Below, piece by piece: positions 16,220-25,040 of a stretch of DNA of 64,000 bases. The notes beneath the pieces are model-generated. The model was not told the DNA's origin and made no database searches. It worked only from the letters and a program-made list of their open reading frames with translations. The stretch lies in NCBI RefSeq assembly GCF_900107745.1, contig NZ_FNRO01000003.1, forward strand, positions 1-64,000. Direction: 5' to 3'. The stretch's first letter is position 1. The number at the start of each line of letters is the position of its first letter. The position numbers were made by a program, and so were the translations under genes. Origin of the DNA: Variovorax sp. YR216. GTDB lineage: Bacteria > Pseudomonadota > Gammaproteobacteria > Burkholderiales > Burkholderiaceae_C.

Positions 16220-17499
16220 GGCGTCGCCACGGACGGCCCGCGCACTGGCGTCATCGCTGGGGCCATTCGCTGCGGGTCCGGCTCATCACCGTGTTCGTGC
16301 TGCTCGCGCTGGCGATGACGGCGGTGTTCCTCGGCGGCATGCAGCACGCCTTTTCCAGCGGCTGGCGCGATGCCGCGCGGCCGATCGTGACCGACTACCT
16401 CGACCGCCTCGTCGCCGACCTCGGCACGCCGCCGGACGTCGAGCGCGCGAAGGCGCTGGTCACGCGGCTGCCGATCTCCATCCGCATCGAAGGCCCGACA
16501 GTGAACTGGGACTCGCATCCGGATCGCCGCCGCTACGGTTTCGGCGCGCGTGGCGACTGGCTCAGCCGCACCACCGCCGACGGCCATCGCGTCACCTTCG
16601 GACTCGGCACGCTGCCCTGGCAGCGCGAACCGCAGGGCATCGGCTGGATGACGCTCGCGCTGCTTCTGGGGCTGATCGTGCTGGCCTATGCCTATGTGCG
16701 CCGGCTATTGCGGCCGCTGGACGATATCCGGGCGGGCGCCGAGCGTTTCGGACGAGGTGCTTTCGATACGCCGATCCCGCTGCGCCGGCGCGACGAGCTG
16801 GGCGACCTCGCGTTGCGCATCAACACCATGGCGCGCGACATCCAGGGCATGCTCGATGCCAAGCGGGCGCTGCTGCTGGCCCTCAGCCACGAACTGCGCT
16901 CGCCGCTCACCCGTGCGCGGCTCAATGCCGAGCTGCTGCCGGCGACGCCCGAAGGCGCCACCGAGCGTGCCGCGCTGCTGCGCGACCTGGCGGAGATGCG
17001 CGACCTGATCAGCGACCTGCTCGAAAGCGAGCGGCTCGCGAGCCCGCATGCGGCGCTGCACCGCGAACCGGTCGATCTCGCCGCGCTGGTGCGCGAAGTG
17101 GCTGGCGAGCTGGACGGCGGCGAGCGCGTCGCCATCGACGCGCCGGCCGATCTGCCGGCGCTCTCGCTGGACCGCTCGCGCATCCGCCTGCTGGTGCGCA
17201 ACCTGCTCGACAACGCGCTGCGCCACGGCGCCGACAGCGCGCAGCCGCCGCAGCTGACATTGCGCCGCGCGGGGCAGGGCGTCGAACTCGAAGTGCGCGA
17301 TTTCGGCCCGGGCGTCGATGCGGCCCAGCTCGACCGCCTGACCGAGCCCTTCTACCGCACCGACGGTGCTCGCCAGCGTGCGACCGGCGGCGTCGGGCTC
17401 GGGATGTACCTGTGCCGGCTGGTGGCCGAAGCGCACGGCGGCCGGCTCTCGGTGCGCAACGCCGAGCCAGGACTCGCGGTCACAGCAGTACTGGCGTGA
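16216..17499 (+). CDS. CpxA-like sensor histidine kinase
   Basis: A 427-residue inner-membrane kinase. Helix 1 is at about residues 22-42, a periplasmic sensor loop follows to about 143, and helix 2 is at 145-163. Then come a HAMP linker, the dimerisation H-box LLALSHELRSPLTRARL (phosphoacceptor His225), and an ATPase domain with N-box LVRNLLDNALRHGA, G1 VRDFGPGVD and G2 GGVGLGMYL. It pairs with the overlapping response regulator. The last 20 bases overlap the end of the convergent SulP gene. Confidence 0.93.
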   Translation: MRRRHGRPAHWRHRWGHSLRVRLITVFVLLALAMTAVFLGGMQHAFSSGWRDAARPIVTDYLDRLVADLGTPPDVERAKALVTRLPISIRIEGPTVNWDSHPDRRRYGFGARGDWLSRTTADGHRVTFGLGTLPWQREPQGIGWMTLALLLGLIVLAYAYVRRLLRPLDDIRAGAERFGRGAFDTPIPLRRRDELGDLALRINTMARDIQGMLDAKRALLLALSHELRSPLTRARLNAELLPATPEGATERAALLRDLAEMRDLISDLLESERLASPHAALHREPVDLAALVREVAGELDGGERVAIDAPADLPALSLDRSRIRLLVRNLLDNALRHGADSAQPPQLTLRRAGQGVELEVRDFGPGVDAAQLDRLTEPFYRTDGARQRATGGVGLGMYLCRLVAEAHGGRLSVRNAEPGLAVTAVLA

Positions 17500-19162
17500 C
17501 CGTGTCTGCTGCAGCACCGCCCGTGCGCTGCCCGGCCTGCTGCACCGCGTCGTCGACGCTCCAGGCCGCATAGGCGCTGGGCGGCAGATCCTCGGATCGC
17601 ACCTGTTCGAGCAGGTCGCGCACCGTGTCCTTCACGCGGGCGAGTGTCAGTTGGGCGCCGCGCTGGCGGACATGGGCCGCGAAGTCGCACAGGGCTTCGA
17701 TGCTCGTGCCGTCGAGGTCGGCCGATTCCTCGAGACTCAGCACCACGTGATCGAGGTCTCGCACCTGCCTCAGCTGCGACCGGATCGTGGCGAACACCGC
17801 TTCGACGTTGCCGAAGAAAAGGGATGTCTCGGGCCGCGCGATCAGCATGCCGGCCGGCACCTGCGCTTCGGGGTGTCGAGCGATGTCGACGAAGTCGTGA
17901 CCGTCGTCGAGCCGGCCGAGCCAGCTCACGCGGGCGCTCGACATCCCCCGCAGCAGAAGCAGCAGGCTGACGCCGATGGCGGTCAGCAGGCCGTCCAGGA
18001 CGCCCAGGAGCAGCACCGCGACGAAGGCCACGAGCGCGACCAGCCGGTCGCGCCGCCACGAGAAATAGGGTCGCAGGCTGCCCGGGTTCAGCATGTGCCC
18101 GACCGCATGAATCACGATGGCCGCGAGCAGCGGTTCGGGCGTGTGGGCGATCCACGGCAGCAGCGCGATGGCCGCCAGCAGGACCACGCCGCCCGCGATC
18201 AATCCGGCCGCCCGGGTCTGGGCGCCGGCGGCTTCGTTGGCCGAGGTGGCGGAAAAGCCCGCGCCGACCGGCATGCCGTGGAACAGGCCCGAGGCGAGAT
18301 TGGCCGCGCCGAGCGCCAGCAGATCGCGGTCGGCAGAGATGCGGTCGCCATGCCGCAGCGCGAAAGTGCGGATCGATCCGTACGACTCCGCATAGAGGAT
18401 CAGCGCCATCGCAAAGGCCAGCTCGCCCATGCGCAGCCACATCTCGCGCGAAAGCGTCGGCAGGCTCGGCGGAGCCAGCCTGAAATCGATGGGGCCCACC
18501 GCGTCGATGCCCCATTGCCGGCACAGGCCGGCCAGGTCGAGCGCGATGCCCGCCGCGATCACCAGCAGCGCCGCCGGCACGGCGCGGGTCGCTCGCCAAC
18601 GGCCCAGACCCTGCAGCAACGCCACACCGGTCGCTGCCATTGCGAGTCCCGCGAGGTTCCAGCGGCCGAAGCTCGCGATCAGTTCCCACGACAGCCGCAG
18701 GAAATCTGAGTGCGCCGTCTGCACGTCGACCACCTTGGGGATCTGCTTGACCACGATGGTCAGCGCCAGGCCCAGCGCGAAGCCGCGCAGCACCGGCTTG
18801 GCAATCAGGTTGGACACGGCGCCGAGCCGCGCCGCGGCGGCAATCAGGAAGAACGCGCCGGTGAGCACGACGATGCCCGTGCCGAGCGCCAGCCGCATCG
18901 CGACATCGCCCTGCGCGGCCGAGGTGGTGGCCGCCAGCAGCACGGCGGCGGACGATGAGGTGGCCGAGACGATCGCGAAACGGCTGCTGCCGAGCACGCC
19001 GTAGATGAACAGGCCCACGAGCAGCGCGATCACGCCCGCCTGTGGCGGCAGCCCTGCAATGCCCGAATAGGCCACGGCCTCGGGCAGCAGCAGCCCGGCG
19101 ATCGACAGGCCGGCCACCCAATCGGCTGCGCGAAAGGGGCGGGGCGTGGACGGCGCGCCCAC
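17480..19162 (-). CDS. SulP-family anion transporter with STAS domain
   Basis: A 560-residue SLC26/SulP permease. The N-terminal part carries the transport domain signature LSIAGLLLPEAVAYSGIAGLPPQ and IYGVLGSSRFAIVSATSSSAAVL, with about 12 hydrophobic helices. The C-terminal 110 residues form a cytosolic STAS domain with the anti-sigma-antagonist-like motif LDGTSIEALCDFA. The substrate may be sulfate, bicarbonate, a dicarboxylate or another anion and cannot be told from sequence. The start ATG at 19162 is four bases from the AraC gene end at 19166, so the two are probably co-transcribed. Confidence 0.92.
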   Translation of the reverse strand: MGAPSTPRPFRAADWVAGLSIAGLLLPEAVAYSGIAGLPPQAGVIALLVGLFIYGVLGSSRFAIVSATSSSAAVLLAATTSAAQGDVAMRLALGTGIVVLTGAFFLIAAAARLGAVSNLIAKPVLRGFALGLALTIVVKQIPKVVDVQTAHSDFLRLSWELIASFGRWNLAGLAMAATGVALLQGLGRWRATRAVPAALLVIAAGIALDLAGLCRQWGIDAVGPIDFRLAPPSLPTLSREMWLRMGELAFAMALILYAESYGSIRTFALRHGDRISADRDLLALGAANLASGLFHGMPVGAGFSATSANEAAGAQTRAAGLIAGGVVLLAAIALLPWIAHTPEPLLAAIVIHAVGHMLNPGSLRPYFSWRRDRLVALVAFVAVLLLGVLDGLLTAIGVSLLLLLRGMSSARVSWLGRLDDGHDFVDIARHPEAQVPAGMLIARPETSLFFGNVEAVFATIRSQLRQVRDLDHVVLSLEESADLDGTSIEALCDFAAHVRQRGAQLTLARVKDTVRDLLEQVRSEDLPPSAYAAWSVDDAVQQAGQRTGGAAADTVTPVLL

Positions 19163-19165
19163 GCC

Positions 19166-20125
19166 TCAGGCTCCGCGCCGCGCCTGCTGCCTGAACTCGC
19201 TCGGGCTGCCGCCGGTGTGCTCGCGAAACACCCGGCTGAAGTGCGAGAGGTTGCAAAAGCCCGAAGCCAGCGCGATGTCGGTGATCGACCGCGTCGCATT
19301 CGCCGGATCCTGGAGGTCGCGGATGCACGCGGCGAGCCGCTGCTGAAGGATGTAGCCGGTCAGCGTGTCGTCGTCACCCGCGAAGGCGTTGTGAAGGAGC
19401 CGCTTGCTGCAGCGCAGCGACTGCGCGATCGCTTCGATCGACAGGGCCGGGTCGTGCAGGTGCTGCGCGACATGGCGCCGGATGCGGTCCTTCAAGGCTT
19501 CGCGCTGCGTGCGCGGCGTGTCCTGGCCGGCCAGTTCCATCAGCGACAGCCGCACGAGCTGTACGATCAGATCACCCGCGCCGCGCGCTGCGGCCTCGCT
19601 CATGCAGGGCAGCTCCTGGTAGGTGTTGCGCATGGTTTCCAGCGCCACGCGCGAGATGCCGCTGCCGCCGCCGATGCGTCGCGCGACGAGGTCGCCGAGC
19701 GGCAGGCCCGCGGCGGCGATCTGGTCCTTGGGCAGCATCACGATCAGGTGGTCGCTGCGTTCCGGATTGGCGACGGTGTAGTCGCTGGTGGTGTCGTAGA
19801 GCGTCCAGCCGCCAGCGCGTACCGCCGCCGCGCGTCCGCACTGGACGACTTCCGCCGAGCCTTGCCACGGCGCGACGATCTTCAGGTAAGGCGCTTCGCT
19901 CGCCCGCGCCATCTGCCGGGTGCGCAGCACGCGGTGGCGGTTGGCTTCGAGCCGCGTCAGGATGACGTCGCCCGCGTGCGATGCGGCGAGGTGGCCGTCG
20001 AATTCGGTGTCGCCGTACAGGTCGGATTCGAGCCCGCCGAAATGGCGCCACACCCAGTCGCGCCACACCGGCGCGCGTTCGCGCGAGGGCACTTCGTCGG
20101 TCGACAGGAGAGAGGAGGCGGCCAT
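19166..20125 (-). CDS. AraC-family regulator with cupin-like sensor
   Basis: A 319-residue regulator. The N-terminal 190 residues resemble the AraC-binding-like sensor domain of FeaR-type regulators (for example GWTLYDTTSDYTVANPERSDHLIVML). The C-terminal two-helix-turn-helix domain is intact: LSIEAIAQSLRCSKRLLHNAF and TDIALASGFCNLSHFSRVFR, ending GGSPSEFRQQ. It is divergent from the ABC importer at 20308, with 182 bases of shared intergenic DNA that contains an inverted repeat, so it probably controls that operon; it may also act on the SulP gene behind it. Confidence 0.92.
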   Translation of the reverse strand: MAASSLLSTDEVPSRERAPVWRDWVWRHFGGLESDLYGDTEFDGHLAASHAGDVILTRLEANRHRVLRTRQMARASEAPYLKIVAPWQGSAEVVQCGRAAAVRAGGWTLYDTTSDYTVANPERSDHLIVMLPKDQIAAAGLPLGDLVARRIGGGSGISRVALETMRNTYQELPCMSEAAARGAGDLIVQLVRLSLMELAGQDTPRTQREALKDRIRRHVAQHLHDPALSIEAIAQSLRCSKRLLHNAFAGDDDTLTGYILQQRLAACIRDLQDPANATRSITDIALASGFCNLSHFSRVFREHTGGSPSEFRQQARRGA

Positions 20126-20194
20126 GGATCCGTGTTTGAAAGCCCGCCTATTTTCCGGCGCGGGGATCGCCGCAAGGCTTGCGGGTTAACCACT

Positions 20195-20245
20195 AGCGCC
20201 GTGCGCGCTGCGACAAGCGCTTTGTGCGCAGAAGGCACAGCGCGC
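20195..20245. promoter_or_regulatory. Candidate operator between the AraC gene and the ABC importer
   Basis: Arms GCGCGCTG (20203-20210) and CAGCGCGC (20238-20245) form an 8-bp inverted repeat with 27 bases between, enclosing a smaller near-palindrome ACAAGCGCTTTGT. It lies 62 bp upstream of the substrate-binding protein start. AraC proteins usually bind direct repeats, so this symmetry may instead be a coincidental GC hairpin. Confidence 0.35.
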
Positions 20246-20307
20246 GACTGGCGTCCTTCCTACGATGCCCGGACCGGGCGCATCTCGACGCCGGGGAAGG
20301 AGACCGC

Positions 20308-21501
20308 ATGCTTGACAACGCCAATCGCCGCCGCTGGATCCAGGGAACCGCCACCGCGCTCGGTGCCGCCGCCGTCGCGCCCAAGCTCTTCGCGCAGGGC
20401 GCGCCGGTGCGCGTCGGCTACGCCATCGCCCGCACGGGGCCGTGGGCGGCCGGCGCGCAGGTCAGCCAGGAACCCAACTACCTGCTGTGGGCCGAACAGG
20501 TCAACGCCGCGGGCGGGCTCTCGGTGAAGGGCGCGAAGCGGCCCATCGAGCTCATCGGCTACGACGACCGCAGCGAGACCGAGACCTGCGTGCGCACCTT
20601 CGAGAAGCTCATGGGCAGCGACAAGGTCGACCTGATCCTGCCGCCCTGGGGCTCGGGCGCGAACTTCGCGGTCGCGCCGCTGGCCAACCGCTTCGGCTAC
20701 CCGCTGCTCGCGCCCACGGCGTTGTCGCGCAAGCTGATCGACATGCACCTGCCTTACTTCTTCTCGCTGCTGCAGCAGCCCGACAAGATGATGGGCGCGC
20801 TGGTCGACATGCTGGTGGCCAACAACGTGAAGACGATCGCGATCGTCTACATGGACGACCTCTTCGGTCTGGAGAACTTCGCCGCGCTCAACGCCGCGCT
20901 CAAGAAGACCAGTATCCAGGTGGTCGACCGCAAGAGCTATCCGCTCGGCGTGAAGGACCTCGCGCCGGTGCTGCGCACCATCAAGGACATGAATCCCGAC
21001 GCCTTCATCGGCATCACCTATCCGCCGGACACCATCCTCGTGAGCAAGCAGTCGCGCGAGATCGGCTTCAACCCGAAGTTCTTCTACGCCTCGGTCGGCA
21101 CCGCCTTCCAGCTCTACCCGAACGTCATGCAGGCGAACGCCGAAGGCGTGATCGGCATGGGCTCGTGGAACGCCAAGACCAGCCCCGAGGCCAAGGCCTA
21201 CTTCGACGCGCACACGAAGAAGTTCGGCAAGGAACCCGACCGCTGGGCCAGCGGTCACGCATGGGCGGGTCTGGAGATCCTCCAGCAGGCCGTGGCCAAG
21301 GTCGGCCTCGACCGCAAGGCGCTGCGCGACCAGATCGCGAAGAACGAGTTCAAGACCATCCTCGGTCCGATCCGCTTCGAGGGCAGCGAGAACGCCTCGA
21401 TCCCGGGCACCGTCGCACAGTGGCAGAACGGCGAGTTCGAAGTCGTCTGGCCCAAGGATCGCGCCACCGCGCAACTGATGCCGAAGCCGGCCTGGAAGTA
21501 G
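20308..21501 (+). CDS. Branched-chain-amino-acid-type ABC substrate-binding protein
   Basis: A 397-residue periplasmic binding protein (LivJ/K, Peripla_BP_6 fold). The N-terminus NRRRWIQGTATALGAAAVA is a signal with a twin-arginine-like motif, so Tat export is possible. The mature protein has the typical RVGYAIARTGPWAAGAQ start, DDRSETETCVRTFEKLMGSDKVD and the AITYPPDT/IGFNPKFFYASVG region. The ATG at 20308 has a GGGAAGGAG Shine-Dalgarno (20293-20300). It heads a five-gene ABC operon and, with the aldehyde dehydrogenase downstream, suggests uptake of an aromatic or other organic compound. Confidence 0.92.
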   Translation: MLDNANRRRWIQGTATALGAAAVAPKLFAQGAPVRVGYAIARTGPWAAGAQVSQEPNYLLWAEQVNAAGGLSVKGAKRPIELIGYDDRSETETCVRTFEKLMGSDKVDLILPPWGSGANFAVAPLANRFGYPLLAPTALSRKLIDMHLPYFFSLLQQPDKMMGALVDMLVANNVKTIAIVYMDDLFGLENFAALNAALKKTSIQVVDRKSYPLGVKDLAPVLRTIKDMNPDAFIGITYPPDTILVSKQSREIGFNPKFFYASVGTAFQLYPNVMQANAEGVIGMGSWNAKTSPEAKAYFDAHTKKFGKEPDRWASGHAWAGLEILQQAVAKVGLDRKALRDQIAKNEFKTILGPIRFEGSENASIPGTVAQWQNGEFEVVWPKDRATAQLMPKPAWK

Positions 21502-21504
21502 CGC

Positions 21505-22380
21505 GTGTCGTGGAGCGGATGGGCCGAGCTGCTGGCCGGCGGATTGATCACGGGCGGCATCTATGCGCTCGTGGCGATCGGGCTGAACCTGCAGTACGGC
21601 CTGATGCGCATCATGAATATCTCGCACGGCGAGTTCCTGATGCTCGGGGCCTTCCTGACCTGGTGGGCGCACACGGCGCTGGGGATCTCGCCGCTGGTCT
21701 TCCTGCCGGTGGCCTTCCTGGTGCTCATGGCGATCGGCATGGCGGTGCACTGGCTGTGCTTCCGGCAGGTTGCTGCGCGCGCGCCCAATGTGGAAGTGTT
21801 CGAGGCGCGCAGCCTGATGGTCGGCTTCGGCCTGATGTTCTTCGTGCAGAACACCGCGCTCCTGATCTGGGGCGGCGACCTGCGCGGCTATGACTACCTC
21901 GCCGATCCGGTGCAGGTGGCCGACATGCGCTTCACCGCGAACAAGCTGGTGATCTTCGGGGTGGCGTTGGCGCTGAGCATTGCGCTCATCGCGCTTCTCA
22001 AGCTCACGCTGCTCGGCAAGGCGGTGCGTGCGTTGATGCAATCGCCGGTGGGTGCGCAACTCGTGGGCATCAACACGAAGCGGCTGCACCCGCTGATGTT
22101 CGGCATCGGCCTCGGCCTCTCGGGCGTGGCCGGCGCGCTGCTGTCGATGACCTACGAAATCTCGCCTTCGATGGGCGAGCCGTACACGGTGACCGCGCTG
22201 ATCGTGATCACGCTCGGCGGCTTCGGCAGCATCGCGGGCAGCCTCGTCGGCGGACTGCTGCTGGGCGTGGTCGAGGCGCTGGGGATGCACTTCACGAGTC
22301 CCTCTCTCAAGATGCTGCTGTCGTATGCCGTCTTCATCGGCGTGCTGATCTGGCGGCCCAACGGATTGTTCTCGCGATGA
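21505..22380 (+). CDS. LivH-type ABC permease
   Basis: A 291-residue inner-membrane permease of the branched-chain amino acid/amide/urea type. Eight hydrophobic segments are visible, and the family signature LNLQYGLMRIMNISHGEF is near residue 30; the cytoplasmic loop with VVALIVITLGGFGSIAGSLVGG-like GGFGSIAGS is near residue 235. The start is a GTG at 21505, three bases after the binding-protein stop. Its stop overlaps the next permease by four bases. Confidence 0.93.
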   Translation: MSWSGWAELLAGGLITGGIYALVAIGLNLQYGLMRIMNISHGEFLMLGAFLTWWAHTALGISPLVFLPVAFLVLMAIGMAVHWLCFRQVAARAPNVEVFEARSLMVGFGLMFFVQNTALLIWGGDLRGYDYLADPVQVADMRFTANKLVIFGVALALSIALIALLKLTLLGKAVRALMQSPVGAQLVGINTKRLHPLMFGIGLGLSGVAGALLSMTYEISPSMGEPYTVTALIVITLGGFGSIAGSLVGGLLLGVVEALGMHFTSPSLKMLLSYAVFIGVLIWRPNGLFSR

Positions 22381-23306
22381 AGGCGCAGCTTGCAAACAGG
22401 CCCTGGCTGGTGCTGGGCATCGGCGTGGCGCTCGCGGCATGCGTGCCGTGGGTGGCTTCGGATTTCGCGGCCTCGGTGGCGCTCTCCTGCCTGATGTACA
22501 TCGCGCTCGCCACGAGCTGGTCGCTGTTCTGCGGCGCGACGCGCTACCTGTCGCTTGCGACTTCGGCCTTCTTCGGGCTCGGCGCGTATTCGAGCGCAAC
22601 CCTGCTGGAGGTGCTGCCGTGGCCGCTGGTCATCATCAGCGGTGCGTTGGTCGCAAGCGTGGTCGCAGTGCTGATGGGGTCCGCCGTGCTGCACCTGCGC
22701 GGCACCTACTTTGCGGTGCTGACCTTCGGCATGACCGAGTTGATCCGCCATGCGGTGACCTTCGTCGAGAAGCAGGTCTCGGGCACCGTGGGCCGCGTGC
22801 TTTCGGTGGTGCCGTCGAACGAGACGGTCTACCTCACCGTGCTCGCGATCGCTGGCGGCGCGATCGCCACGGCCATCGTGGTCAAGCGCAGCCGTTTCGG
22901 ACTGGCGCTTTCGGGGATCGGCGCCGACGAGCAGCGCGCGCAGACGCTCGGCGTGGACACACGGCGCATCAAGATCGCGGGCTTCGCACTCACTGCCGCG
23001 TTTGCCGGGGCTGTCGGCGCAGCGATGGCGGTGCGCTGGACCTACATCGAACCGCCCGCGGTGTTCAGCCCGTTCATCGGCTTCCAGACCGTGCTGATCG
23101 CGCTGATCGGCGGTGCGGCGAGCATCGGCGGGCCGGTGGTCGCGGCGATCGTCTTCAGCCTGCTGGCGGAAACGCTGCGGCTGCAACTGCCCTATGGCTA
23201 CATGATGGTGCTGGGCCTGCTGCTGATCCTCTGCGTGATGTATCTGCCGAACGGGCTCGCATCGCTGTGGCAGCGCAACGGCGCGCGAAGGAGCGGGCAT
23301 GGCTGA
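22377..23306 (+). CDS. LivM-type ABC permease
   Basis: A 309-residue permease that forms a heterodimer with the LivH-type protein. It has the usual long hydrophobic series (for example LYIALATSWSLFCGATRYLS-like LATSWSLFCGATRYLSLA, then FFGLGAYSS) and the EAA-like loop VLIALIGGAASIGGPVVAAIV. Its last eight bases overlap the start of the ATPase gene. The overlapping junctions show a single translationally coupled operon. Confidence 0.92.
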   Translation: MKAQLANRPWLVLGIGVALAACVPWVASDFAASVALSCLMYIALATSWSLFCGATRYLSLATSAFFGLGAYSSATLLEVLPWPLVIISGALVASVVAVLMGSAVLHLRGTYFAVLTFGMTELIRHAVTFVEKQVSGTVGRVLSVVPSNETVYLTVLAIAGGAIATAIVVKRSRFGLALSGIGADEQRAQTLGVDTRRIKIAGFALTAAFAGAVGAAMAVRWTYIEPPAVFSPFIGFQTVLIALIGGAASIGGPVVAAIVFSLLAETLRLQLPYGYMMVLGLLLILCVMYLPNGLASLWQRNGARRSGHG

Positions 23307-24048
23307 GGCACCCATCCTGCTCGAAGCCCGCGAGGTGACGGTGCGCTTCGGCGGGCTGACCGCCGTCGATGCGGTCAGCATGCAGCTGCGCGCGGGCGAG
23401 CTGGTCGGCATCATCGGCCCCAACGGCGCGGGCAAGACCACCTTCTTCAATGCGGTCTCGGGGGTGGTCGCGCCGACCAGCGGCCATCTCTTCGCGGAAG
23501 GCGTCGATCTCACCGGCCGCGGCCCGCATTTCTATGCGGCGCACGGCGTCGCGCGCACCTTCCAGACGCCGCGCGTGATGGGCGACATGACGCTCACCGA
23601 CAACGTCCGCTTCGGCATGGAGTTCGCAGGAAGGCGCCGCGAACCCATCGCAGGCCTGCGCAGCGAGCACGACATCCTCGACATGCTCGGACTCGCATCG
23701 CTCGCCAATCGGTCCGCGTCGGAAGTGACGCCGTCGCAACAACGCCTGCTGGAGATCGGCATGGCGCTCGGCACCCGGCCACGCGTGCTGCTGCTCGACG
23801 AAGTGGCCGCGGGCCTCACCGAGGCGGAAGTCGATGCGATGGCGCGCCGCATCCGCAAGCTGCGCGATGAGCACGGGCTCACCGTGGTGTGGATCGAGCA
23901 CGCCGTCACCACGCTGCTGAAGTACATCGAGCGCGTGCTGGTGCTGCACCAGGGCCGCAAGATCGCGGATGGCACGCCGGGCGAGGTGGTGCGCAATGCC
24001 GAGGTGGTCGAGGCCTATCTCGGCGACGAGATGGTGGAGATGGAATGA
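23299..24048 (+). CDS. LivG-type ABC ATPase with atypical signature
   Basis: A 249-residue ATP-binding subunit. Walker A is IIGPNGAGKTTFFNAVSG (about residues 40-47), Walker B is RVLLLDEVAAGL and the switch histidine is in WIEHAV. The ABC signature, normally LAYGQQ or LSGGQ, reads EVTPSQQRLLEIG here, so both glycines of the motif are replaced. ATPase activity therefore deserves a check; nearby features are otherwise intact. The stop is followed at once by a dispersed repeat and then the second ATPase. Confidence 0.9.
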   Translation: MAEAPILLEAREVTVRFGGLTAVDAVSMQLRAGELVGIIGPNGAGKTTFFNAVSGVVAPTSGHLFAEGVDLTGRGPHFYAAHGVARTFQTPRVMGDMTLTDNVRFGMEFAGRRREPIAGLRSEHDILDMLGLASLANRSASEVTPSQQRLLEIGMALGTRPRVLLLDEVAAGLTEAEVDAMARRIRKLRDEHGLTVVWIEHAVTTLLKYIERVLVLHQGRKIADGTPGEVVRNAEVVEAYLGDEMVEME

Positions 24049-24146
24049 TGCTCACCCCCAGGCTTCGCGCACTTCGTGTCGCTGCGCCAACCCCCTTTCC
24101 GGGGGCGCACCCAGCGGCCCGGCGAAGCCGGTTCCGCGGGAGCCCC
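24049..24146 (+). repeat. Dispersed post-stop repeat, copy 4
   Basis: Lies between the two ATPase genes of the ABC importer, directly after the LivG-type stop. It is a near-consensus copy: CTCACCCCCAGGCTTCGCGC, ACTTCGTGTCGC, CCCCCTTTCCGGGGG, and GCGGCCCGGCGAAGCCGGTT ending TCCGCGGGAG. Same orientation as the operon. Confidence 0.88.
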
Positions 24147-24199
24147 AAGCAGGGCTGTGTCAGCTTCATGAGGCGCCTGGGGCGCGTGGGAGAGCTGTC

Positions 24200-24907
24200 A
24201 TGAATGCGAACCTGAAAGTGCGCGGCCTCTTCGCGGGCTACCACGGCTTCCAGGTGCTGCAGGGCATCGATCTCGATGTGCTGCCGGGCATCACCGTCGT
24301 GCTCGGGCCGAATGGTGCGGGCAAGACCACCTTGTTGAAATCGCTCGCGGGCCTGCTGGCGCGCCAGGGCGAGGTGAAGCTCGATGGTGCGCCGCTGCCG
24401 GCCGAGGATGCGACCGCCTGCGTGCGCCAGGGGCTCGCGCTGGTCGCGGAGGGCCGGCAGCTGTTCCCGCAGATGACCGTCACCGAGAACCTCGAACTCG
24501 GCGGCTGGCTGGTGCCGGCGGGCGTGCGCGCCGAGCGGCTCACCCGCGCGTTCGAAGACTTTCCGCGCTTGAAGGAGCGTGCCTCGCAACTGGCCGGCAC
24601 CATGAGTGGCGGCGAGCAGCAGATGGTCGCAGTGGCGCGCGCGATGATGAGCGGACCGCGCCTGCTGATGCTCGACGAGCCTTCGCTCGGCCTCGCGCCG
24701 CGCATGGTCGACGAGCTGCTCGCCATCGTGCGGCGCATCGCGGCGCAGGGCGTCACCGTGCTCATGGTCGAGCAGAACGTGCGCAAGGCCCTGCAGGCGG
24801 CCGATCGGGGCTACGTGCTCGAACGCGGACGGGTCGTCGCTTCCGGCGACGCGCAGACGCTGCTCCATTCCGACGTCATTCGCCATGCCTACCTTGGCAA
24901 GACATGA
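24200..24907 (+). CDS. LivF-type ABC ATPase
   Basis: A 235-residue second ATP-binding subunit. Walker A GPNGAGKTTLLKSLAG, a canonical signature MSGGEQQMVAVARAMM, Walker B LLMLDEPSLGLAPRM and switch EQNV are present. The ATG at 24200 gives the standard LivF N-terminus (MNANLKVRGLFAGYHG); in-frame codons upstream run through the repeat. Together with the LivG-type subunit it energises the importer. Its stop is again followed directly by a dispersed repeat. Confidence 0.94.
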   Translation: MNANLKVRGLFAGYHGFQVLQGIDLDVLPGITVVLGPNGAGKTTLLKSLAGLLARQGEVKLDGAPLPAEDATACVRQGLALVAEGRQLFPQMTVTENLELGGWLVPAGVRAERLTRAFEDFPRLKERASQLAGTMSGGEQQMVAVARAMMSGPRLLMLDEPSLGLAPRMVDELLAIVRRIAAQGVTVLMVEQNVRKALQAADRGYVLERGRVVASGDAQTLLHSDVIRHAYLGKT

Positions 24908-25004
24908 GGCTCACCCCAAGCCTCGCCCACTTCGTGTGGCTCTGCACCCCCTCGCCGGGGGCAACCCCGGTGGCCCGGCGAAGCCGGTTCCACGGGGTTC
25001 CTGG
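24908..25004 (+). repeat. Dispersed post-stop repeat, copy 5
   Basis: Follows the LivF-type stop. It has GGCTCACCCCAAGCCTCGCC, CACTTCGTGTGGC, a CCCCCTCGCCGGGGG hairpin and TGGCCCGGCGAAGCCGGTTC. Same orientation as the ABC operon; the aldehyde dehydrogenase starts about 40 bases later. Confidence 0.86.
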
Positions 25005-25040
25005 CATTGCATCGATCCCCTTTGTTAGAGGAGTTCTTAC

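Noticed and set aside
20260..22599. A 779-codon minus-strand frame opposite the binding protein and permeases
   Set aside because: Shadow of the ABC genes; extremely Arg/His/Gln-rich with no recognisable domain.
24049..25004. Two closely spaced repeats considered as flanks of a transposon carrying livF
   Set aside because: They are in the same orientation, each tied to a stop codon, and no transposase or target-site duplication is visible.
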